From Caulobacter segnis (GTDB taxonomy: Bacteria > Pseudomonadota > Alphaproteobacteria > Caulobacterales > Caulobacteraceae), in assembly GCF_003243465.1 (NCBI RefSeq), contig NZ_QFQZ01000051.1:1-35405 (forward strand): 35,405 bases of DNA. The letters are read 5' to 3'. Of this stretch, positions 7,674 through 17,541 are shown piece by piece (positions within the stretch are counted from its first letter, which is position 1; each line of letters begins with the position of its first letter). Position numbers and translations under genes: made by a program. The notes beneath the pieces are model-generated. The model saw only the letters and a program-made list of their open reading frames with translations, searched no databases and had not been told where the DNA came from.

Positions 7674-8848
7674 CCGCTCCCCTGAAGGTCATGCTGGTGG
7701 CGGCCGAGGCTTCGGGCGACGCGCTCGGCGCGTCCCTGGCCAAGGCCTTGCGAGCCCGTCTCGGCGACCGCGTGACCTTTGTTGGCGTCGGCGGCGTGAA
7801 GATGGCCGAGCAGGGGATCAAGAGCCCGTTCGACATCGCCCAGCTGTCGATCCTGGGCATCTGGGAAGGGCTAAAGGCCTATCCGACGGTCAAGGCGCGG
7901 CTCAACGACACCGTGGCGCTCGCGGTCCGCGAAAAGCCGGATGTCGCGGTGCTGATCGACAGCTGGGGCTTCAACATCCGGCTGGCGAAGCTCCTCAGGA
8001 AAGCCGATCCCGGCATCGCGCTGGTGAAGTACGTGGCCCCGCAGGTCTGGGCCTATCACGCTGCTCGCGCGCGCACCTTGGCGAAAGCGGTCGATCTGCT
8101 GCTGTCGATCCAGCCCATGGACAAGGCCTATTTCGACGCCGCCGGTCTTCAGAACGTCTTCGTCGGCAACTCGGCGCTGGCCAAGCGCTTCGACAAGGCT
8201 GACGCGCAACGTCTTCGCGCCGCCATCGGGCTGGGCGAAGACGAGCCGATGCTTTTGGTCCTGCCGGGCAGCCGCCCGTCCGAGATCGAGCGGGTCATGC
8301 CTGCGTTCGAGGACGCCGTGCATCGTCTGAAGGCCGATCGCCCGGACTTGACCGTGGTCGTGCCCGCCGCCTACACCGTCGCCGAGGCCGTTAAGGCCCG
8401 GGTCGCGGGCTGGCCCTTCCGCGCCCACGTGGTCGAGGACGAGCAGCTCAAGGACGACGCCTTTGTCGCCGGTGATGTCGCGCTGGCCTGCAGCGGCACC
8501 GTGACCACGGAGCTGGCGCTGGCCGGTCGTCCCATGGTCGTCGGATACAAGACCGGCGCGGTCACCTACGCCATTCTCAAGCGCCTGATGAAGCCGCGCT
8601 GGATCACCTTGTTCAACATCGCGGCCGGCCGGGCCGTCGCCCCGGAGTTCATCCAGGACGCTTGCGAAGGCGAAAGCTTGGCGCGCGCGGTCGGCGCCTT
8701 GCTTGACGATCCAGAGCGTCGAGTCCGCCAGACATCCGAGCAGTACGAGGCGCTCGACAAGATGGGGCGCGGCATGCCCGATCCATCCGAGGCGGCTGCG
8801 ACCGCGATGATCGATTTCTTGAGCCGGCGCGGCGCACTGCAAGGTTAA
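7670..8848 (+). CDS. lpxB: Lipid-A-disaccharide synthase LpxB
   Basis: LpxB is a peripheral inner-membrane glycosyltransferase of family GT19. It condenses lipid X with UDP-diacylglucosamine into the disaccharide core of lipid A. The 392-residue protein starts with GTG in a GTGA overlap with lpxI. It shows the conserved N-terminal AEASGDALGA, DSWGFNIRLAK, YVAPQVWAYHAARA, LPGSRPSEIERVMP and the C-terminal ALACSGTVTTELALAGRPMVVGYKT. It closes the lipid A cluster. A possible CtrA-type motif begins at its stop codon, and a flagellar pair follows. Confidence 0.96.
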   Translation: MTAPLKVMLVAAEASGDALGASLAKALRARLGDRVTFVGVGGVKMAEQGIKSPFDIAQLSILGIWEGLKAYPTVKARLNDTVALAVREKPDVAVLIDSWGFNIRLAKLLRKADPGIALVKYVAPQVWAYHAARARTLAKAVDLLLSIQPMDKAYFDAAGLQNVFVGNSALAKRFDKADAQRLRAAIGLGEDEPMLLVLPGSRPSEIERVMPAFEDAVHRLKADRPDLTVVVPAAYTVAEAVKARVAGWPFRAHVVEDEQLKDDAFVAGDVALACSGTVTTELALAGRPMVVGYKTGAVTYAILKRLMKPRWITLFNIAAGRAVAPEFIQDACEGESLARAVGALLDDPERRVRQTSEQYEALDKMGRGMPDPSEAAATAMIDFLSRRGALQG

Positions 8849-8860
8849 TCCTCGGTTTAC
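8845..8860 (+). promoter_or_regulatory. Possible CtrA-binding site upstream of the FliK-like gene
   Basis: TTAA (8845-8848), seven bases, then TTTAC (8856-8860) differs at one position from the Caulobacter CtrA consensus TTAA-N7-TTAAC. It overlaps the lpxB stop and lies about 50 bases before the GTG of a putative flagellar gene, a class CtrA often activates. Short motifs like this occur by chance, so this is only a candidate. Confidence 0.35.
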
Positions 8861-8906
8861 GTCCGAGTCTTAATCTCTGGACAACGTCCCTCACGGAGCC
8901 GGCGTC

Positions 8907-10499
8907 GTGGCCATAAACCCGACCGCGCCCCTGACCCCGATCTCTCCCGCCGCGCCGCCCGGGAGCCAGCCGCATTCGGTCGTTCTGCAGGCCGTAGCAC
9001 GCGCCGCCCTCGCGAACGTGACCCACGCCTTAGGCGAGCCTGTGGGCGCTCCGACCGCGGGTGAGTCTCGTGAGGGCGTCGAGCTCGCCGACAAGGCGGG
9101 CGATCGGGACGCCGGACGCGCCATGGTCGCTGGCCCCGCGCGTGACAGCGGCTCAGACGCCTGGGCTGCGCGGCCTCCGTCGACGGAAACACGGCTAATG
9201 CGGGCCGTTCGTATCGCGGCCGCGGAGGCGGTTCCAAGGCAGGCAGGCTTGGCGCCGCTGATGGCTGACGTCGCCGCCATGCTCGAACATCCTGAAACGC
9301 CTCTCGAGGTGCGAAGCGTCGGTGAGGCTCTGCTGGCGCGGATTCCGCGCGCGGCTGAGATGTCGACAGCCCAGGGGCTCAGGACGGCGGTCGAGCAGTC
9401 TGGCGTGTTCCTCGAGGCGCGCTTGGCCAGAGGCGCGCAGTCTGGGCCCGATGGAGAGCCCTTGGCCGGGAGTCCTGAAACCGACCTCAAGGCCGGGTTG
9501 CTGGTGTTCAAGGATGCCCTGAGCGGCTGGCTGGCGCGCACGGCGCTCACCCCGCTGACGCCAGCGCGATCGATGGAGAGCCTGCATCGTCCGCCATCGG
9601 AGCCCCTGGGCGCCGACCTGCTCTCCGAGGCGTCCCCTCCAGCAGGGACGACCCCGCGGTGGGGCGAGCGCGATGCGGATGTATCCGGCGCTCACGCGCG
9701 CTCCGCCGGGCCGTCGACGAACGACGATGACGCGGTCGAACCGCGCTTCGCCGCCTTCATCGCCCCTTCTAAGGCTGCGCCGTCTGCAGAGTCCGCCAGG
9801 CCCGCGTCTTCAGCGCTCGGTTTGCTAGACTTGGCGCAGGGGTCTCCTGCGAACAACCGGCCAGCGCTCGCGCCGCTGGCCGTCCGAGGCTATGGCGGGG
9901 CGTCTATCGAGCCGCAGAAGCCCTCGACACCGCCGCCGCCGTTCGCAGACGGGCCGATGGCGGGGCAGCGGCCGACGCCTTCCCAGCTTCCGGCCGGGGC
10001 CTCGTCCGAGGAGATCGTGCGTCGTCTCCTTAAGGGTGTCAGCGCCGCTCTTTCCCGCCAGGTACTGATGCAGATCGCCTCGCTGCGCGAGGTCCATCAG
10101 GACCCGGAGACCGGCGAGTCGCGGACCCCGTCGGCGCGCCTGAACCTGGACCTGCCGTTCGTGACGCCGCAGGGCGTCGCCGTGGCTCAGTTCGAGATCA
10201 CCCGCGACGGCGGCGGGCCGGCCACCGGCTCGGCCGAACGCACCTATCGCGTCCGGTTCTCGATCGATGTCGAACCGTTGGGACCAGTCCATGCGCTAAT
10301 CACGCTGGCGGGCAAGCGAGCGCGCGTGTCCCTCTGGGCAGCGCGGTCCGAGATCGTCGCCAGCCTGCGTGCGAGCCAGGAGAGCCTGGGCGCAGCGCTT
10401 CGTCAGGCGCAACTGACACCGGAGATCGCCATTCATTCGGGCCCGCCCCCCGTCAAGGACGCTGGCGCCCTTGGTCACTTCGTGGATCAGGCTTCATGA
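8907..10499 (+). CDS. FliK-like flagellar hook-length control protein
   Basis: This 530-residue protein starts with GTG and is very rich in Ala, Pro, Arg and Ser. The first 380 or so residues are low in recognisable structure, as in FliK-type secreted rulers. The C-terminal part, about 446-515, has the pattern of the FliK C-terminal (Flg_hook) domain: YRVRFSIDVEPLGPVHALIT, then RARVSLWAARSEIVASLRAS and LGAALRQAQLTPEIAIH. In FliK this domain contacts the FlhB cytoplasmic domain to switch export from hook to filament substrates. The next gene encodes exactly such a FlhB-like domain and overlaps by four bases (ATGA), strongly suggesting a functional pair. No signal peptide is seen, consistent with type III export. 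Sequence identity of the N-terminal part is unknown to me. It could be a paralogue of a main FliK elsewhere. Confidence 0.75.
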   Translation: MAINPTAPLTPISPAAPPGSQPHSVVLQAVARAALANVTHALGEPVGAPTAGESREGVELADKAGDRDAGRAMVAGPARDSGSDAWAARPPSTETRLMRAVRIAAAEAVPRQAGLAPLMADVAAMLEHPETPLEVRSVGEALLARIPRAAEMSTAQGLRTAVEQSGVFLEARLARGAQSGPDGEPLAGSPETDLKAGLLVFKDALSGWLARTALTPLTPARSMESLHRPPSEPLGADLLSEASPPAGTTPRWGERDADVSGAHARSAGPSTNDDDAVEPRFAAFIAPSKAAPSAESARPASSALGLLDLAQGSPANNRPALAPLAVRGYGGASIEPQKPSTPPPPFADGPMAGQRPTPSQLPAGASSEEIVRRLLKGVSAALSRQVLMQIASLREVHQDPETGESRTPSARLNLDLPFVTPQGVAVAQFEITRDGGGPATGSAERTYRVRFSIDVEPLGPVHALITLAGKRARVSLWAARSEIVASLRASQESLGAALRQAQLTPEIAIHSGPPPVKDAGALGHFVDQAS

Positions 10500-10827
10500 C
10501 CGGCATATCTGGAGCCAGCGCCCGTCCGCGTATCGCGGTCGCCCCCTTGCACGAGGACCCGAGCGCTCCCCGCGCGATTGCTTCCGCATTGGGCGGCGCC
10601 GGCGAGAAGATCATTGAGACGGCTCGCCAGCGCGGCGTAAAGATCGAGGAGGATCCGGTGCTGGCGCAGGCGCTGGCGACCGTCGATATGGACGAGGAGA
10701 TCCCTGAGGCCCTCTATCGCGCTGTCGCCGAGGTTATGGGCTTCTTGCTCAATCGCCGAGACGGGACGCGCGGAAACGAAAAAGGCCCCGCCGAAGCGGG
10801 GCCTGATCTAGCTCCTGACCGCAGCGC

Positions 10828-10831
<4 letters not shown>
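10496..10831 (+). CDS. FlhB C-terminal-domain homologue (FlhX/FhlB-type export switch protein)
   Basis: This 111-residue protein lacks the membrane domain of FlhB and matches only the part after the FlhB autocleavage site: RIAVAPLHEDPSAPRAIA, then KIIETARQRGVKIEEDPVL and IPEALYRAVAEVMGFLLNRR. It begins just beyond where NPTH would be, so it resembles the cleaved C-terminal fragment of FlhB/YscU proteins. Similar stand-alone proteins (FlhX in Helicobacter) can replace that fragment. The coupling to the FliK-like gene suggests they work together in substrate switching. The last 20 or so residues are outside the family core and are encoded by the gltA terminator hairpin. The stop overlaps the gltA stop by two to three bases, tail to tail. 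Confidence 0.82.
10779..10804 (-). terminator. Rho-independent terminator of gltA, inside the FlhB-like coding sequence
   Basis: Stem AGGCCCCGC (10783-10791) and GCGGGGCCT (10796-10804) with a CGAA loop. Read on the minus strand, the stem is followed by TTTTT (complement of 10779-10783), a classic intrinsic terminator 24 bases after the gltA stop. Confidence 0.85.
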
Positions 10832-12108
<1,277 letters not shown>

Positions 12109-12164
12109 ACTTAGACCCCTTTGTAAATTGGAACGAGCAGTCCAACCTTCGTTTTCGCAGGTGC

Positions 12165-12172
12165 GTTATAGC
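12165..12172 (-). promoter_or_regulatory. Candidate housekeeping -10 element for gltA
   Basis: The minus strand reads GCTATAAC, an exact match to the Caulobacter housekeeping-sigma -10 (GCTANAWC), about 57 bases before the gltA ATG. No well-spaced -35 is evident: the nearest TTGACG, on the same strand in the gltX 3' end, is too far away. Confidence 0.45.
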
Positions 12173-12175
12173 GCC

Positions 12176-13588
12176 TCATGCGCGCGGCGCCAGGGCGTCG
12201 TCAAGTCGTCCCAAGCTCTCTTCCCGAGAGAGGGCGGCCATCGTCTTGTTCAGATCCGGCGCCGGCGCGCCGCCGGTCAGGATTCCGCGTAGGGCGGGGC
12301 CGAACTTGCCGAAGCCGACGCCTTCGGATTCCGCGAACGATTTCAACACGGTCTCCAGCGTGGCGGCGTCGAAGGCCGTCGCTGCGGCCAGTTGGTCGCG
12401 CAAGCGCTTCAGCCGCTCGACGGTTTCTTCCGTCAGCTGCTTCTGCGTCTTTTCGTCCAAGGCCAGAGGTCGGACTTTCAGTGCAAACGCACAGTGATCG
12501 ACCAGCTCCAGGATGGTCTTGGCGCCCTCCTTCACTTCCGGAACCGTGCGGGCGATGCGCTCGCGGGCGTCGGCGGGGAGGGGCCCCTCGCGCTTCTCGG
12601 CGGCGGCCAGGGCGAGCGCCGTCAGGCGAGCGTCGTCAGCCTTGCGCAGGTGCTGGGCGTTGATGTGATTCAGCTTGGCCCAGTCCAGCCGCGCGGGCGC
12701 CTTGACCACGTCGGCCACGTCGAACCAGCTGATCGCCTGCTCGTCGTTGAAGACTTCGTCGTCGCCATGGCCCCAGCCCAGACGCGCCAGGTAGTTGCGC
12801 ATGCCTTCGGGGATATAGCCGAGATCCGCGAACTCGCCGACCGCCTGGGCGCCATGGCGCTTGGAGAGCTTGGCGCCATCGGGCCCGTGGATCAGCGGGA
12901 TATGGGCGAAGGCCGGCACGGCCCAGTCCATCGCCTGATAGATCAGGGTCTGGCGCGCAGCGTTGTTCAGGTGGTCGTCGCCACGGATGACGTGGGTGAC
13001 GCCCATGTCGTGGTCGTCGACCACCACAGCGAGGTTGTAGGTCGGGGCGCCGTCGGCGCGCAGCAGCACGAGGTCGTCCAGCTCGATGTTGCGGAAGGTC
13101 ACCGGGCCCTTGACCATGTCGTCGACGAGGGTCTCGCCGTCCAGCGGGCCCTTGAAGCGGATCACGTGCGGGACCGACAGGTCGCCCTCGGGCGCGTCGC
13201 GCCACGGCGAGCGGATGGCCTTGCCTTCGGCGCGGGCTTTCTCGCGGGCGACTTCCAGTTCCTCTACGGTCATCCAGCAGCGATAGGCGCGGCCCTTGGC
13301 GAGCAGCTCATGCACGACCTCGACGTGGCGCGGGGCGCGGGTGTGCTGGAAGATCACCTCGTCGTCGGACTTCAGGCCCAGCCAGTCCAGGCCCTCGAAG
13401 ATCGCGGCCACCGCGGCCTCGGTCGATCGCTCTCGATCGGTGTCTTCCACGCGAATAAGGAACTTCCCTCCCGTATGACGTGCATATAACCAGTTGAACA
13501 GCGCCGTGCGGGCGCCGCCGATATGCAGGAAACCGGTGGGCGAGGGGGCGAAGCGCGTGACGACGCCGGTAGGGATTGGGTTCGACAT
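12176..13588 (-). CDS. gltX: Glutamyl-tRNA synthetase
   Basis: Class I aminoacyl-tRNA synthetase charging tRNA-Glu. From ATG 13588 (MSNPIPTGVVTRFAPSPTGF) it has 470 residues. A reading 48 codons longer adds only low-complexity Arg/Ala sequence and is rejected. The HIGH-type motif is HIGG at 22-25 and the KMSKS-type motif is KLSKR at 240-244. The anticodon-binding helical domain occupies about 320-470. Many alphaproteobacterial GluRS enzymes are non-discriminating and supply Glu-tRNA-Gln to GatCAB, but specificity cannot be decided here. The gene is divergent from comEC, with a 162-base gap. Confidence 0.96.
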   Translation of the reverse strand: MSNPIPTGVVTRFAPSPTGFLHIGGARTALFNWLYARHTGGKFLIRVEDTDRERSTEAAVAAIFEGLDWLGLKSDDEVIFQHTRAPRHVEVVHELLAKGRAYRCWMTVEELEVAREKARAEGKAIRSPWRDAPEGDLSVPHVIRFKGPLDGETLVDDMVKGPVTFRNIELDDLVLLRADGAPTYNLAVVVDDHDMGVTHVIRGDDHLNNAARQTLIYQAMDWAVPAFAHIPLIHGPDGAKLSKRHGAQAVGEFADLGYIPEGMRNYLARLGWGHGDDEVFNDEQAISWFDVADVVKAPARLDWAKLNHINAQHLRKADDARLTALALAAAEKREGPLPADARERIARTVPEVKEGAKTILELVDHCAFALKVRPLALDEKTQKQLTEETVERLKRLRDQLAAATAFDAATLETVLKSFAESEGVGFGKFGPALRGILTGGAPAPDLNKTMAALSREESLGRLDDALAPRA

Positions 13589-13750
13589 GGACTTCAAGGC
13601 TGCAAGGCTGGACGCCAGGGCGGCGTCGGAAAACGCGAGCCGCGACGCGGCTTGGCTGCGGCGTCTTAGCATGGCGGTTCGCGCGCGGCCTAGCGGTTTC
13701 GCGCGCCGCGGCGAAGTTGGCCAAGCTGTCAAAAATCCCGTGGTTTCCGC

Positions 13751-15919
13751 GTGTTAGGGGAGGAAGCTGTCGATATCTCGAAAGCGCCGACGGCGAAGCG
13801 GCTCTCGATCCGCGCGCTAGCGACGCTGGGTGTCGCCGAACTGCGCGAGAACGAGGCCCGAGCGTTCCTCTGGGCGCCTGTGGCGTTCGGCTTGGGCGCG
13901 GCGGCCTATCTGGAGGCTGGGCGCGAGCCCTCCTTGTGGATGCTTGCGGTCATCGCCGTGGCGCTCATAGGCGCGTGGTGGGCGCTTCGTCACCGAGGGG
14001 CGTCGACGCTGGTCGTCGCCGTGGCGAGCCTGGCCGCCTTCGGCGCCGCAGGCGCCTTGGCCGCCAAGGTGCGCAGCGATCGGGTCGCCGCGCCGGTCAT
14101 GGGCGGAGAGCGCATCGTTCGGCGCGTGGACGGTTTTGTCGTCGATGTGGTCAGTCCGGGCGCTGGCGGGCCCCGTCTGCTGATCGCGCCGGTTTCGATC
14201 TCGGGTCTGTCGGCGGAGCGAACCCCCAGGCGGATCCGGGTGACGATCGGCGAAAACGAGACCCCCGCGCCTGGGGACGCGATCCATCTCAAGGCGATGC
14301 TGGGGCAGCCGCCGCCGCCGGCCGCGCCAGGAGCTTACGATTTCGCGCGAGACGCCTGGTTCGACTCGATCGGCGGCGTCGGCTTCGCGATCGGAGAAGT
14401 CGCGCCCGCGCGGCTGGACCCGCCGCCGCTTCGTCTGCGGATCGTCATGGCGGTGAACGCCCTGCGCTGGAGCCTCGCCCAAAGGATCCTGGTCCGGATG
14501 GGGCCGAGCAGCGGCGGTATCGGCGCGGCCATGGTGACCGGCCACGAGGCTTGGATCACCCAGGAACAGACCGACGCGATGCGGGCTTCGGGGCTGGCGC
14601 ATATCCTGTCGATCTCGGGCCTGCATATGGCGATCGTCGGGGGCTTTGTGTTCGGCGCGGTGCGTCTGGGCGTCGCCGCCTGGCCGTGGCTGGCGCTGCG
14701 CGCGCCCGGCAAGAAGATCGCGGCCGTCGCCGGTCTCATCGCGGTGCTCGGCTACCTGGTGATCTCCGGCGCGCCGCCGCCGGCCGAGCGCGCCGCGATC
14801 ACGGCCAGCGTCGCTTTCCTGGCCATCCTCTTCGACCGCCGCGCCATCACGCTGCATGGCTTGGCGGTGGCGGCGCTGCTGATCCTCGCCTTGAAGCCGG
14901 AGACGGCGGGCGAGCCCGGCTTCCAGATGTCGTTCGCGGCGACCGCGGCCCTGGTCGCCCTGGCGGAAGGCTGGCCGCGCCCGGTCAAGGAGATCTCGAC
15001 GCCGTGGTGGATCCGCTGGCCGCAGGCCGGAATCACCTGGCTGGCGGCCAGCGTCGCCGCGAGTCTGGTGGCGGGCCTGGCCACCGCGCCGTTCGCCATG
15101 CAGCACTTCAACCGGGTCGCCGTGTGGGGACTGCCCGCCAACCTCGCCGTCGCGCCGCTGTCCTCTTTCGTGATCATGCCTTTCCTGGCCATCGGGACGC
15201 TGCTGGAGCCGTTCGGCCTTGGCGCGCCGTTTCTGGCAGTGGCCGGCCGGGGCGTGGATGCGATGATCGCCATCGCCAATGGCTTCGCCGACGCCCACGG
15301 GGCCCAGCAGATCGTGGCCAGCGCGCCGCCGCAGGTGCTGGTCATCGCCTTTCTGGGGCTGATGCTGCTGTGCCTGTGGAAGGGTCGCTTGCGGTGGCTG
15401 GGCGCGCCGATGGCTCTCGCCGTGGCGCTTTGGCCCAGACCCGCGCCGCCCGACGCCTGGATCGCCGCCGACGGGGCTACGGCGGCGGTGCGGTCCGGCG
15501 ACGCGGCCGTCCTGCTGCGCACCGACGCCAAGCGGTTCGGGGCGGAGTTATGGGCTCGCCGAAGAGGCCTGACGCCGGCGACCTGGAACCTCTACGCCTG
15601 CGACCAGCGGGTCTGCGCGCCGGCCTTGGGCGCGCCCGTCCGACTGTCCCTGGCCTGGAGCCGCAAGACACCGGACGCCGAAACCTTGTCAGGCCTGTGC
15701 GTCAACAGCGAGGTCGTGGTGATCCGGGCGGCCGCGCCGGAACGCATTCCGCCGCTCTGCGCCGATACCGTCCTACTCACGGCGGAGGACTTCGCCCGCG
15801 GCGGGGCGGCGGAGCTCTATCACCGAGCCGATGGCTGGAGGATCGCGTGGGCCCAGCCCTTGCGCGGCGATCGTCCCTGGAGCCGCCTGCTGACAGCGGA
15901 TGACGTCGAAGGCCGCTAG
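13751..15919 (+). CDS. comEC: ComEC/Rec2-family DNA-uptake channel protein
   Basis: This polytopic inner-membrane protein of 722 residues belongs to the ComEC family, which moves single-stranded DNA into the cytoplasm during natural transformation. An N-terminal DUF4131-type region lies at about 40-230. The Competence domain with many hydrophobic helices is at about 260-545, including the signature LSISGLHMAIVGG (Ser289-Gly290-Leu291-His292). The last 160 residues occupy the place of the metallo-beta-lactamase domain, but I see no HxHxDH metal site, so that part looks degenerate. The GTG at 13751 is the only plausible early start. The GGGGAGG-type sequence falls just after it, so the true start could differ. 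Function as a DNA channel is inferred from the family. Confidence 0.88.
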   Translation: MLGEEAVDISKAPTAKRLSIRALATLGVAELRENEARAFLWAPVAFGLGAAAYLEAGREPSLWMLAVIAVALIGAWWALRHRGASTLVVAVASLAAFGAAGALAAKVRSDRVAAPVMGGERIVRRVDGFVVDVVSPGAGGPRLLIAPVSISGLSAERTPRRIRVTIGENETPAPGDAIHLKAMLGQPPPPAAPGAYDFARDAWFDSIGGVGFAIGEVAPARLDPPPLRLRIVMAVNALRWSLAQRILVRMGPSSGGIGAAMVTGHEAWITQEQTDAMRASGLAHILSISGLHMAIVGGFVFGAVRLGVAAWPWLALRAPGKKIAAVAGLIAVLGYLVISGAPPPAERAAITASVAFLAILFDRRAITLHGLAVAALLILALKPETAGEPGFQMSFAATAALVALAEGWPRPVKEISTPWWIRWPQAGITWLAASVAASLVAGLATAPFAMQHFNRVAVWGLPANLAVAPLSSFVIMPFLAIGTLLEPFGLGAPFLAVAGRGVDAMIAIANGFADAHGAQQIVASAPPQVLVIAFLGLMLLCLWKGRLRWLGAPMALAVALWPRPAPPDAWIAADGATAAVRSGDAAVLLRTDAKRFGAELWARRRGLTPATWNLYACDQRVCAPALGAPVRLSLAWSRKTPDAETLSGLCVNSEVVVIRAAAPERIPPLCADTVLLTAEDFARGGAAELYHRADGWRIAWAQPLRGDRPWSRLLTADDVEGR

Positions 15920-15948
15920 GTGTTGGTGGAAAGCCTGGAGATCTCGCC

Positions 15949-16716
15949 ATGTCCAATCCCTTCGCCGCCCGCCGCGCCGCCTTTCGCGCCCTGCACGCCG
16001 AGGGCTGTTTCGTCCTGCCCAATCCGTGGGACGTAGGGAGCGCGCGTCGGTTGGAGAAGTTGGGATTCAAGGCCCTGGCCTCGACCAGCGCGGGCGCGGC
16101 TTGGGGCTTGGGCAAGGATGACGGCCAGATCACCCGGGACGAGGTGATCGCTCACCTGCGCATGCTGTGCGCGGCGACAGACCTGCCGGTGAACGCCGAC
16201 TTAGAGAACGGCTTTTCCGAGACGGCGGAGGGCGTCTCCGAGACTGTGGGGCTCGCGATCGGGGCCGGCGTGGCGGGCCTGTCGATCGAGGATTGGTCCG
16301 GCTCGGCGATCTACGACCTGCCAACGGCCGTGGAGCGCCTCAAGGCGGCTCGTCAGGCGATTGATGCTTCTGGTGAGGACGTGATCCTCGTCGGACGCGC
16401 GGAAGGCTATCTGCGCGGTGCGCGGGATCTGGATCAGATCCTGGAGCGCCTGAGGGCCTATGCCGAGGCCGGCGCGGACTGCCTCTATGCGCCGGCGGTC
16501 ACCGATCCAGAGGAGATCAGGGCTGTCGTCGAAGCGGTGTCACCCAAGCCCGTGAACGTTCTGCTGTGGGGACCGGACATGACGGTCGACAGCCTCGCCG
16601 CCCTAGGCGTGCGCCGGGTCAGCACCGGCGGGAGCCTGGCCGCCGCCGCGTGGGCCGGTTTTGACGCGGCCGCAAAGCGTCTGGCGGAGGAGGGGCGTCT
16701 CCAGCCGGCGCGCTGA
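15949..16716 (+). CDS. PEP mutase / isocitrate lyase superfamily enzyme of unknown substrate
   Basis: This 255-residue TIM-barrel protein belongs to the isocitrate lyase/PEP phosphonomutase superfamily, whose members make or break C-C or C-P bonds in small oxo-acids using Mg2+. Recognisable segments are LPNPWDVGSARRLEKLGF (23-40), NADLENGF (82-89, corresponding to the metal-site loop DADTGYG of the family), GLSIEDWSG (110-118) and VGRAEGYLRG. It lacks the KKCGH catalytic loop of true isocitrate lyase. Proteins of this subgroup are often annotated as oxaloacetate decarboxylase- or carboxyvinyl-phosphonate mutase-like without proof. It follows comEC by 29 bases on the same strand. No pathway partner is nearby. 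Confidence 0.8.
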   Translation: MSNPFAARRAAFRALHAEGCFVLPNPWDVGSARRLEKLGFKALASTSAGAAWGLGKDDGQITRDEVIAHLRMLCAATDLPVNADLENGFSETAEGVSETVGLAIGAGVAGLSIEDWSGSAIYDLPTAVERLKAARQAIDASGEDVILVGRAEGYLRGARDLDQILERLRAYAEAGADCLYAPAVTDPEEIRAVVEAVSPKPVNVLLWGPDMTVDSLAALGVRRVSTGGSLAAAAWAGFDAAAKRLAEEGRLQPAR

Positions 16717-16722
16717 TACGAA

Positions 16723-16755
16723 AAGGCCCCGATCCTCGCTGGAGGTCGGGGCCTT
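16723..16755. terminator. Bidirectional-looking terminator between the PEP-mutase-like gene and lexA
   Basis: AAGGCCCCGA (16723-16732) pairs perfectly with TCGGGGCCTT (16746-16755), with an extra CCTC/GAGG inner stem. On the minus strand it is followed by TTTT, so it best serves lexA. On the plus strand it would also end the PEP-mutase-like transcript, although fewer T residues follow. Confidence 0.8.
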
Positions 16756-16794
16756 CCAATTCCGAGGGCTCTCCAGCTTCCGCTAGAGCAGAGC

Positions 16795-17496
16795 CTAGTG
16801 ATAGCGGCGGATCAGACCCACCAGCTTGCCCTGCACCTCGACCTGGTCGGGGCCGAAAATGCGGGTCTCGTACTTCGGGTTGGCCGCTTCCAGGGCGATC
16901 GAGCCGCCCTTCTTGCGCAGGCGCTTGAGGGTGGCTTCCTCGCCGACCAGGGCGACGACGATCTCGCCCGAGGTGGCGGTGTCGCCCTTCTTGATGATCA
17001 CGTAGTCGCCGTCCAGGATGCCAGCCTCGATCATCGAGTCCCCTTGGACCTCAAGAACGTAGTGCTCGCCGTTGCCCAGCATGGCTTCCGGCACCGGCAG
17101 GCGCTCGCGCTCGTGCTGGATGGCGTCGATCGGCGTGCCGGCGGCGATGCGGCCCAGGATCGGCAGTTCGCGGCTGTCGTTGGCGGCCGGAGCGGGCGCG
17201 GCGGCCGGCGGCGCGCCGCCGCCCTCGAACACCTGCGGACGGAACGCGCCGCGGCCCTTGGGCGGAGCGGCGGTCGTCGCCTGCTGCGGCAGCTTCACCA
17301 CCTCCAGAGCGCGGGCCCTGTGGGCCAGGCGACGGATGAAGCCGCGCTCCTCCAGCGCCGTGATCAGGCGGTGGATGCCGGACTTGGACGCCAGGTCGAG
17401 CGCCTCCTTCATCTCGTCGAAGGATGGGGAGACGCCGGTCTCCTTGATCCGCTCGTGGATGAACATCAGCAGTTCGTGCTGCTTGCGGGTGAGCAT
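16795..17496 (-). CDS. lexA: SOS repressor LexA
   Basis: LexA represses DNA-damage genes and self-cleaves when RecA is activated. From ATG 17496 it has 233 residues. A reading nine codons longer is possible, but MLTRKQHELLMFIHERIKET is the typical N-terminus. The winged-helix DNA-binding domain covers about 1-68, followed by an Ala/Pro-rich linker (about 72-106) that is longer than in E. coli. The peptidase domain has the cleavage bond Ala119-Gly120 (GRIAAGTPI), the nucleophile Ser154 (QGDSMIEAG) and the base Lys191 (ATLKRL). An SOS box lies in its promoter, so it is autoregulated. It is transcribed separately from the trp genes. Confidence 0.97.
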   Translation of the reverse strand: MLTRKQHELLMFIHERIKETGVSPSFDEMKEALDLASKSGIHRLITALEERGFIRRLAHRARALEVVKLPQQATTAAPPKGRGAFRPQVFEGGGAPPAAAPAPAANDSRELPILGRIAAGTPIDAIQHERERLPVPEAMLGNGEHYVLEVQGDSMIEAGILDGDYVIIKKGDTATSGEIVVALVGEEATLKRLRKKGGSIALEAANPKYETRIFGPDQVEVQGKLVGLIRRYH

Positions 17497-17541
17497 GTCG
17501 ACCTCGGCTGGAGCGCGGAACAAACCGCAAACCTTGGAGAT

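Noticed and set aside
13589..13732. N-terminal extension of gltX
   Set aside because: Sequence before MSNPIPTG is Arg/Ala-rich and unconserved, and would fill the promoter region shared with comEC.
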